Below are positions 57,901 through 64,000 of a stretch of 64,000 bases of DNA, in pieces. Positions within the stretch are counted from its first letter, which is position 1. The number at the start of each line of letters is the position of its first letter. The translations under genes were made by a program, and so were the position numbers. The notes beneath the pieces were generated by a model. The model made no database searches, had not been told where the DNA came from, and worked only from the letters and a program-made list of their open reading frames with translations. Location of the stretch: positions 1,178,001 through 1,242,000 of the forward strand of contig NZ_CP092462.1 in the NCBI RefSeq assembly GCF_022387135.1, written 5' to 3'. The stretch is from Comamonas sp. B21-038 (GTDB taxonomy: Bacteria > Pseudomonadota > Gammaproteobacteria > Burkholderiales > Burkholderiaceae_C).

Positions 57901-60086
57901 GCCAATTGCGCATCAGTAAGCTGCGTGAGCATTTTCCCAATATCAAGCTGGTGGAAGGTATTGCTGACCAGCGGCGCTTTATGCACTGGGAGCTCTGCTT
58001 TGCTGATGTTTTGCGGCAGCGCGGTGGCTTTGATTTGATTCTGGGGAACCCTCCGTGGCTCAAAGTGGAGTGGAACGAGTCAGGTATTTTGGGTGAGCGC
58101 AACCCCATGTTTGCCGTGCGCAAAATCAGCGCCAGCGATTTGGCCAAGCTTCGCGCCGAAGCCTTTACCCAGTTCCCCGGCCTGCAAACCGACTGGACCG
58201 ACGAGCTACAAGAGGCCGAAGGTACGCAAAACTTTCTCAACGCCGCGCAGAACTACCCGCTGCTCAAAGGCGTGCAAACCAACCTCTACAAATGCTTTAT
58301 CCCGTTGGCTTGGGGGCTAGGCAGCGCGCACGGAGTGGCCGGTTTGCTCACGCCAGAAGGGCCTTATGACGACCCTAACGGCAGTGGCTTGCGCGAGGCG
58401 CTGTACCAGCGGCTTGCCGCCCATTTCCAGTTTCAAAACGAGTTCAAGCTGTTCCCAATTGGCAATCGCAACAAATTCGGCATCAACATTTATGGCCCGG
58501 TGAAGCCTGCTCCTGGCTTTGACCTGATTGCCAATCTCTACAGCCCCAACACTATCGAGGCCTGCTACCGGCACGACGGCATGGGCCTGCCGGACGGCAT
58601 TAAAAACGCAGAAGACCAGTGGAACACCGCCGGCCACCGCGACCGCATCGTGCGTGTGGACGAGGCCGCGCTGGTCACTTTTGCCCAGCTCTACGACGAA
58701 CCCGGCACCCCGGCGCGCCGCGCCCGCCTGCCCGCGCTACACGCAGGTGCTTTAAGCAGCGTTCTGGCCAAGCTGGCCGCTTACTCGCGTCGCTTGGCTG
58801 ATGTAGGTGATGGCTACTTTTCCACGGTCATGTTTGACGAAACCTATGCACAGCGGGATGGAACCATCAGCCGCCGCCCCAGCACCGACCCTGGTTTTGC
58901 CGCCACGCCGCACGACTGGGTGCTGTCCGGCCCGCATTTTTTTGTCGCCAACCCGTTTCACCAAACCCCGATGCGAGTGTGTAACACCCACCGGGCTTAC
59001 GAGAAACCGGATTTAGTAACCCTGCCCGACGACTACCTGCCGCGCACCAATTACCGGCCAATGGACGACCGCGTCGAATACCTGCGCCGCACGCCCCGCG
59101 TCAGTTGGCTGGAGCCGGGTGAAACGCAGGGGAGGCCGGTGACGGAGTTTTTCCGGCTGGCATTTCGTGGAATGTTGTCGAATTCAGGCGAGCGCACCCT
59201 GACGGGCACGCTGATTCCACCGCAAACCGCCCATATACATGGCGTGCAGTCCACTGCCTTTCAAGATACCGCCGACTTGCTATCGGCAGGCTGTATCAGC
59301 AGTGCATTGGTGGCCGACTGGTACATGAAATCCATGGGGCGCAGCAATTTGATGGGCACCTGGTTGCAACTGCCGCGTTTTGCCTTGTCGCCCGCGTTGG
59401 CCAGCCGCTACCTCACTCTCAACTGCCTAACCACCCACTACGCTCCACTGTGGGAAGAAGTCTATGACTTGGACTTTGCCGACCAAAGCTGGAGCCAGCC
59501 TAGCAATCCACGGCTACCACAAGATTTTTGGTCATCGCTGACCAGCACGTGGACGCGCGACTGCGCTTTGCGTAGCGACTATGCCCGCCGCATGGCTCAG
59601 GTCGAAATCGATGTGCTGGCGGCACAGGCGCTGGGTCTGACGCTGGAAGAACTACTGCTGATTTATCGTGTGCAATTCCCCGTCATGCAAGGCTATGAGC
59701 GCGATACCTGGTACGACATCAAAGGCCGCATCGTCTTTACCAACAGCAAGGGCTTGGTCGGAGTGGGCTTGCCCCGCAAAGGCGGCCCAAAAACCCCGCG
59801 CACCCGCATGACCACGCCTGATGGCAAGGTGGACATCCGCCCCTTGGGCTGGGACGACCTGTGGGCCTACGCCAACGCCGAAGCCGACGACAGCCCCGAA
59901 GTGCTGCACGCCGGCGGCAAGCCCAAGGTGCCCGACGGCACGGTGATTACCCAATGGGTGCTGGACGACACCCTGCCCGGCGGCCCCCGAGAGATAGAGC
60001 GCAAGTACGTGGCGCCCTTTGTGCGCGCCAATCGTGAGGACGACTACCGCATGGCGTGGGCATTCTTTTCAGAGACTCAAAATTAA
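54912..60086 (+). CDS. giant Eco57I/PglX-like DNA adenine methyltransferase
   Basis: A 1724-residue protein with a class I methyltransferase of the Eco57I/COG1002 type in its second half: SAM-binding CEPAMGSAAFLNEAVNQL (about residue 622), the acidic VFGVDLNPVAVELAEVSLWLNAIY (about 675), and the catalytic NPPW motif in DLILGNPPWLKVEW (about 1040). The N-terminal ~600 residues (FYSHHYLSEVFKGDI at the start) are typical of large defence methylases and may hold a nuclease-like or specificity domain. The C-terminal 600 residues are probably target recognition. It would mark host DNA so the associated helicases attack unmodified phage. Length is greater than most PglX or DrmMI proteins. It is 6 bp after the helicase gene. 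Confidence 0.87.
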   Translation: MRVLEAVQTFAGIANENEFYSHHYLSEVFKGDIKDRLSGWDAEEAQHPGDEAHRAPAKRLQGWAQRWFSLRNQVQRGKDENERWHSFVQMQTGLLQALGYAQPPLSCTLHEFSSGLPVPLWLLQGQQLAIIPAYQPSREDDDLLDHQLTAFHYGAEPLPLQIKGESWAELLSEAVFGGEQPPRYVLLLGLDEWLLLDRYKWPNNRALRFAWTDILDRKDADTLKACAALLHNDSLAPGEGNSLLESLDENAHKHAFGVSEDLKYALREAIELLGNEAASQLEAQAVGHKKSVYSGQYKLDADQLSLECLRMVYRLLFMFYIEARPELGYVPITKSEVYLKGYSLESLRDLELQPLPTPQAQEGNYFDQTLRRLFSLVAQGCGLAGEQAELRDVRDTNLPRLQGAKDTFALAPLDSRLFDDSGVPLLAKVRFPNLVWQRVIKLLSLSKRSGKGRRSGRVSYQLLSINQLGAVYEALLSYRGFFAQEDLYEVKPAPKKASAAASDDEGDDGDEAEASNTRKARDTDNSADMLENAWFVPRSRIDEYRDDEKVYDVEDGRRRLRMYPKGTFIYRLAGRDRQKSASYYTPQVLTQCLVKYALKELLSPENGRVQKADDILALTVCEPAMGSAAFLNEAVNQLAEAYLERKQAELKQRIPHDKYAQELQKVRMYLADRNVFGVDLNPVAVELAEVSLWLNAIYGEEENGQPLPARVPWFGYQLFAGNSLIGARHQVYNAAALKKGAKPAWHEESPRRVTASAPRRADEIWHFLLPDPGMANYGDKDAKKLYSADFGRLKTWRKAFCAPLAAHEVARLQQLSQCVQKLWEEHTKALARDRALTEDAVAVWPETVQALQAKSASSADTAGANSSQKRISRAEKEHIRQQGLLNEDGDLATPFRRLKLVMDYWCALWFWPITRSEELPTREQWWMEVGAILEGNVVDLVPTVSQQFGLNFAASTVPTVEAETVVPDVQSDIFGGVQLALSAQQQDDKHQLHDKLGQLRISKLREHFPNIKLVEGIADQRRFMHWELCFADVLRQRGGFDLILGNPPWLKVEWNESGILGERNPMFAVRKISASDLAKLRAEAFTQFPGLQTDWTDELQEAEGTQNFLNAAQNYPLLKGVQTNLYKCFIPLAWGLGSAHGVAGLLTPEGPYDDPNGSGLREALYQRLAAHFQFQNEFKLFPIGNRNKFGINIYGPVKPAPGFDLIANLYSPNTIEACYRHDGMGLPDGIKNAEDQWNTAGHRDRIVRVDEAALVTFAQLYDEPGTPARRARLPALHAGALSSVLAKLAAYSRRLADVGDGYFSTVMFDETYAQRDGTISRRPSTDPGFAATPHDWVLSGPHFFVANPFHQTPMRVCNTHRAYEKPDLVTLPDDYLPRTNYRPMDDRVEYLRRTPRVSWLEPGETQGRPVTEFFRLAFRGMLSNSGERTLTGTLIPPQTAHIHGVQSTAFQDTADLLSAGCISSALVADWYMKSMGRSNLMGTWLQLPRFALSPALASRYLTLNCLTTHYAPLWEEVYDLDFADQSWSQPSNPRLPQDFWSSLTSTWTRDCALRSDYARRMAQVEIDVLAAQALGLTLEELLLIYRVQFPVMQGYERDTWYDIKGRIVFTNSKGLVGVGLPRKGGPKTPRTRMTTPDGKVDIRPLGWDDLWAYANAEADDSPEVLHAGGKPKVPDGTVITQWVLDDTLPGGPREIERKYVAPFVRANREDDYRMAWAFFSETQN

Positions 60087-60153
60087 TAGCTGCCTGCGCT
60101 TATCTAGCAAGCGCTAGAGGCACTTTTGACCAAATATTCAAGAAAGCCGAGCG

Positions 60154-61916
60154 ATGAGCAAGCAAACCATTGAAACCTTTTTTGCTGGCAAGAATCTGGT
60201 GGTGCCCAGCTACCAGCGCGACTACGCCTGGAAGGAGCGCAACATTGACGAGCTGTTTGCAGATATAGAGGAAGCGCTGGAGGTGGGTGGTCATTACCTG
60301 GGTACCTTCATCCTGTCGCAACAATCACCGTCTGCCCCAGTTTTTGTGGTGGATGGGCAGCAGCGTCTCACTACCTTGACCATGCTGCTCGATGCCCTGA
60401 TTGGCAGCTTGGAGAACGCCGACATTAGGACGGTGATGCGCAGCACCTACATCCAGCACCCGCTGACGGGCTACAAATTTCAGGTGCTGGGGGAGAATAA
60501 AAACTTCTTCGAGGCCATGCTGGCCAAGCAAAACCCGAATCCACCTCGGCGGGTCAAACTCGGTTGAAGCAGGCTTACCAGCACATTCGCTTGCGGGTGC
60601 AGGACTTGGTTAAGCAAGGTGGTCAGCCGCTGGTGCTGCAGTGGCTGACTACCTTGACCCGTATGGAAGTGCTGGAGTTCATTGAGCGCGACGAGGGCAA
60701 GGCCATTCGCATGTTCCAGACCGTGAATGACCGAGGGGTGCCTCTGGCCAAGATGGACATTGTCAAGAGCTTGCTGGTCTATTACTCCAACCGCTACCTG
60801 GGCGGTGTTTTGGACCAGAGCATTGCCATGCAGTTTGGCAAAGCCTTTCGCTCTTTCAACAACGTCAAGGCCCTGGCCAACGAAGCTGGCTACCAGATAC
60901 GGCATATTGACCGCGATTCGTTTCGCGAAGACGATGTGCTGCGCTACCACTACTTCGCCTTCAATGCGGGGCCTTTTGGTGTGGATGCTGGCGGGGACTA
61001 CAACGCGACCACGGAATCCGTGCTGGAGAGCTTTTTGAAGCCAGCGCTGCAAAAGCTGCGCTCTGACCCATCGAGGCTGCGCGCTTTTATTGAGGCATAC
61101 ACCGCTGACCTGACGGGCTTTTTCGGTGCCTTGGAGGCCTTGGTTCAATCCACGCGGACAGACCGCGCCAGCTACATGCTGCTTGTGGTGCAAGACCTGT
61201 CTGCCACCCTGTATCCCATGCTGATTCGCCTGCACTTGATGGGCTGGCTTCAGCAGACGTCCTCCATCGACAGCCGAACCCTGCAGTCTTTGATGGAGTT
61301 GGTGGACCTGCGGGTCTTCAAGCTGCGCGGCACCAATCCGCAGGCTGATGTGTTTGCCATCACCCGGAGTCTGGGCCACACAACGGTTGAGCAGGTGGTG
61401 CAGGGGCTGCAGAGCTTTTGCAACAAGTTCATGCCCGATGCGCTGTTGACATCGCGTCTCGTCAGCGAAGACTTGTATCGCAATATGGGCCTGCAGCGCA
61501 TACTGTGGGAGGAGGAAGACCAAACCTCGCTTTTTCTGCAACAGTCTCCGGCAGACATCCTAGAACTGTCCCGTTTGAATGCCGCCGGCCTGTCGGTAGA
61601 GCATGTGCTGCCGCAAAACCCAGCGTTTGACATTGCCAGCTACGGCTTCAAGGACGCCGAGGAGTTCGAGGAGCACAAGCACCGTCTGGGCAATTTGTTG
61701 CTACTGGAAAAGGGCCTGAACAGTGCCTGCCAGAACGCTACGGTGGAGTCCAAGGTCACCGCCCCCACGCTGTATGCTGCCTCGGGATTGCTCTCGGTCA
61801 AGGCGCTTGCCGCCAGCCGAGTGGGCAAACCGCTGGGCTATAAGCTGGAAAACATTGAGGCACGTAGCCAGTCTTTGGCGCAGCTCATGCTGAAGCGTTG
61901 GCCAATTACGGCGTAA
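60154..61916 (+). pseudogene. DUF262-DUF1524 (GmrSD-like) protein with one frameshift
   Basis: Two overlapping frames make one protein of about 585 residues. The first (ATG 60154, ends 60567) has the DUF262 motifs YQRDYAWKERNIDELFADIE and VDGQQRLTTLTMLLDAL. The second continues from around 60545 with RLKQAYQHIRL and ends at 61916 with the DUF1524 HNH motif EHVLPQNP and HRLGNLLLLEKGLN. The two would join if one C were added in the CCACCTCGG run near 60541-60549. DUF262-DUF1524 proteins (GmrSD family) are nucleases that cut modified DNA and need NTP. Whether the gap is decay, phase variation or a base-call error cannot be told from sequence. Confidence 0.8.
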
Positions 61917-62041
61917 TGCAAGTCGTGTGCCAGTTCATCCAAGAAGATTTGCTGTGTTAAAGCCGCAGAAATAGGCAGGTAGCGACTTAGCCCCACACAA
62001 CCGAAGAACTCCACAATAACCAAAAAACGATAGTCTGTACT

Positions 62042-64000
62042 ATGCTCCCTTCCTTGCTTGCCCGCGATATCCAAACCGGACTCAAACAATTCTTGGTGTC
62101 GAGTTATGAGCCAGCCGATTCTTTTATGCATGGGCTGATGCGCCGCTTTACAGATGAAGAGGCGGCGTGGCTCAAGGGCCCTTATGTGCAGATGGGCCTA
62201 CCGTTTGCGGTGGGCAATGCGGGGCGTTCGTTTTTCTCCTCCTTTGAAACAGAGTTTCCAGGCTATCTGCACCAAGAGATGGCTTGGCAGCGCCTATCGA
62301 GCCAGCATTTGGCGGCAAGTACCTTGGTGGCCACGGGTACGGGTTCGGGTAAGACGGAGTGTTTTTTATTTCCGGTCTTAGACCATTGCGTGCGAAGTAA
62401 AAAAGCGGGAGAGGCCGGCATCAAAGCCTTGGTTATCTACCCCATGAATGCGTTGGCGACCGACCAAGCGCGCCGCATTGCAGAGCTAGTAGCCAAGGTG
62501 CCTGCGTTTGCAGGCCTGCGCGTGGGGTTGTATGTGGGCGGTGCGGCTGGTGCACCTGGCACGGGCATGGTGATGACGCCTACATCGGTGATTACCGACC
62601 GTGACACCTTGCGCAAGAACCCGCCAGACATCTTGCTGACCAACTACAAGATGCTGGACTACCTGATGTTGCGCCCTAAAGACCGCAAGCTTTGGGCGAA
62701 CAACGGGCCGACTACTTTGCGCTATGTGGTGGTGGATGAGTTACACACCTTTGACGGCGCCCAAGGTACTGACTTGGCGCTGCTGCTGCGCCGCTTGCGG
62801 GCACGTTTAAAGACGCCAGAAGGACATCTGATTTGTGCTGGTACATCGGCGACGTTGGGCGGCTCATCGGGTACGGAACCGCTGCGCGACTATGCACGCC
62901 AAGTGTTTGGCGTGCCGTTTGCGGAAGACGCAGTGGTGACGGAAAACCGTCTATCCGTAGATGATTTCTTAGGCGATGCCATGGTGAGCTATATGTTCAT
63001 GTGGACGCCAGCCTTAGATGCGGCCCTAGACCCAGAGCTCTCCGCATCGCCTGAGCATGCAGTGCAGGCTTGGTTTGAGGTCTTCTTTCCGGGAGTGCAG
63101 CAACCCGCTGGGGTTGAGGTGGTTAACAGCACACAGTGGCGCCACGCATTGGGGGGCACCTTAAACAACATCAGTTGTTTGTGAATTTGCTGCGTTTGAT
63201 GAAAAGCGGTGTGGCGCACTATGACGCGCTGGAAGATGCATTTGCACGCAATATGCCGGCCGCAAGTCGTGTTCAAGTGGCGCGTGTATTGGATGCTTTG
63301 TTGGTGCTGGTGGCGTGGGCCTTGCGTGACGGTAAGCAACCCTTGGTGACGCTGCGTGTTCAGCTGTGGGTGCGAGAGCTGCGCCGTATGGTGGGCAAGC
63401 TAGCACTCAACCCTGAAGATGTTTGCTTGCGCAGCGAGCGCGATTTGCCTGCGGAGCGCGAAGGTGTGTACCTGCCCATGGTGCAGTGCCGCCAATGCCG
63501 CACAACTGGGTGGATATCGCGCATCGTGCCCGGTAGCAGCAAGCTGTCCACGAAGCTCGATGAGATTTACAACACCTGGTTTGCAAGTAGACCTGAAGCT
63601 GCAAGGTTGTATGCGGCTGCAAGCGTAGGCACTAGGCCAGAGGTCCAAGGCATCCATCAATTTGCCTGTGTAGCTTGTGGCAATATGCAAGCAGGTGATA
63701 AGGAGTGTCTGGCCTGTGGTCACCAAGAGTTGTTGCAAACATTCCAGGTGACGGCTCAGCGCTCGCAAGTATCAGGCAATGTGCATTACACGCGACATGA
63801 CGATACTTGCCCCTGCTGCGGCGAGCGCGGTGAATTACTTTTGTTGGGTGCACGTAATGCCACCTTGGGCTCTCAAGTGGTCGATGCGAGTTGGGCTAGT
63901 CGCTTTAACGATGACAAAAAGCTGATTGCATTCTCAGACTCCGTACAAGATGCAGCCCACCGTGCTGGTTTTTTTGGAGCGCGGACTTGGCAGAACAATG
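62042..64000 (+). pseudogene. giant DUF1998-type DEAD/DEAH helicase, frameshifted and cut by the window end
   Basis: The first frame (ATG 62042, stop 63182-63184) holds the N-terminal helicase core: GTGSGKTECFLFPVLDHC (Walker A, about residue 100), ALVIYPMNALATDQARRI, LLTNYKMLDYLMLRP and VVDELHTFDGAQGTDLALLLRRL (motif II). After the run of six G at 63151-63156 the next frame continues without stop to 64000 with LFVNLLRLMKSG, Cys-rich zinc-ribbon segments (CRQCRT, CVACGNM, CLACGH, CPCCGERGE) and the hallmark LIAFSDSVQDAAHRAGFFGART. One more G would restore the full frame. This is the type of large helicase found in Druantia (DruE), DISARM and related loci, typically followed by DUF1998. Confidence 0.82.

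Noticed and set aside
51945-64000. Firm call of a complete DISARM system
   Set aside because: No drmB/drmC-like genes are in view and the helicase N-terminus does not look like DrmD as I know it; the locus runs off the window.
1-64000. CRISPR arrays, tRNA, rRNA, transposases or integrases
   Set aside because: None found on reading; repeats seen are isolated pairs, and no DDE transposase, integrase or tRNA-like cloverleaf was recognised.

Overview
The window looks like a chromosomal segment of a high-GC betaproteobacterium of the Comamonadaceae type (Comamonas/Delftia-like). This is inferred from GC-rich codon use, five orphan Bug-type periplasmic receptors of the tripartite tricarboxylate transporter family, many LysR regulators, and compact catabolic operons. 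No rRNA, tRNA or CRISPR array was seen. Two stretches, about 10.95-13.98 kb and 47.4 kb to the end, differ in base composition and gene content and look horizontally acquired.

Layout. 1-2.5 kb: a leftward operon (cut SDR, Bug receptor, KduD-like SDR) with a divergent LysR gene. 3.7-10.9 kb: a leftward iron-uptake block with a FecA-like receptor behind a Fur-box-like site, a second siderophore receptor, and a PepSY membrane/flavodoxin reductase fusion. 11.5-13.6 kb: two HNH-nuclease-like genes separated by an integron attC-like hairpin. 13.99-20.6 kb: cobW-cobN-chlI/chlD for aerobic cobalt chelation, under a cobalamin riboswitch. The chlI/chlD junction carries a textbook -1 frameshift signal (A AAA AAA, 6-nt spacer, strong hairpin). 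21.2-25.9 kb: macro-domain protein, two small membrane proteins, an FAD monooxygenase behind a highly structured leader, and a MocR regulator with three copies of an octamer upstream.

26.0-30.5 kb: a LysR gene divergent from a Bug/D-aminoacylase/D-carbamoylase operon (D-amino acid or N-carbamoyl amino acid use). 30.5-35.2 kb: LLM monooxygenase, flavin reductase and SDR, with a divergent LysR gene and an SMP-30 lactonase. 35.4-46.6 kb: a long rightward operon (33-codon upstream ORF, enoyl-CoA hydratase, NDP-forming acyl-CoA ligase, paired acyl-CoA dehydrogenases, two SDRs, a CMD-like protein, Bug receptors). The last two groups together read as an uncharacterised pathway in which an organic acid is captured, oxygenated, CoA-activated and beta-oxidised.

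46.7 kb to the end: a DUF4124 protein and a terminator, then a thyA gene that survives only as its 3' third. This marks the edge of a genomic island. The island begins with decayed genes (a multiply broken DNA/RNA endonuclease), then an XRE regulator with palindromic operators, three tandem HAD-fold phosphatase paralogues, and a HipB-like regulator without hipA. After these comes a large putative anti-phage locus: SNF2-type helicase, 1724-residue Eco57I/PglX-like methyltransferase, DUF262-DUF1524 (GmrSD-like) protein, and a giant helicase of the DUF1998-associated type that runs off the window. The last two genes each contain one apparent single-base frameshift.
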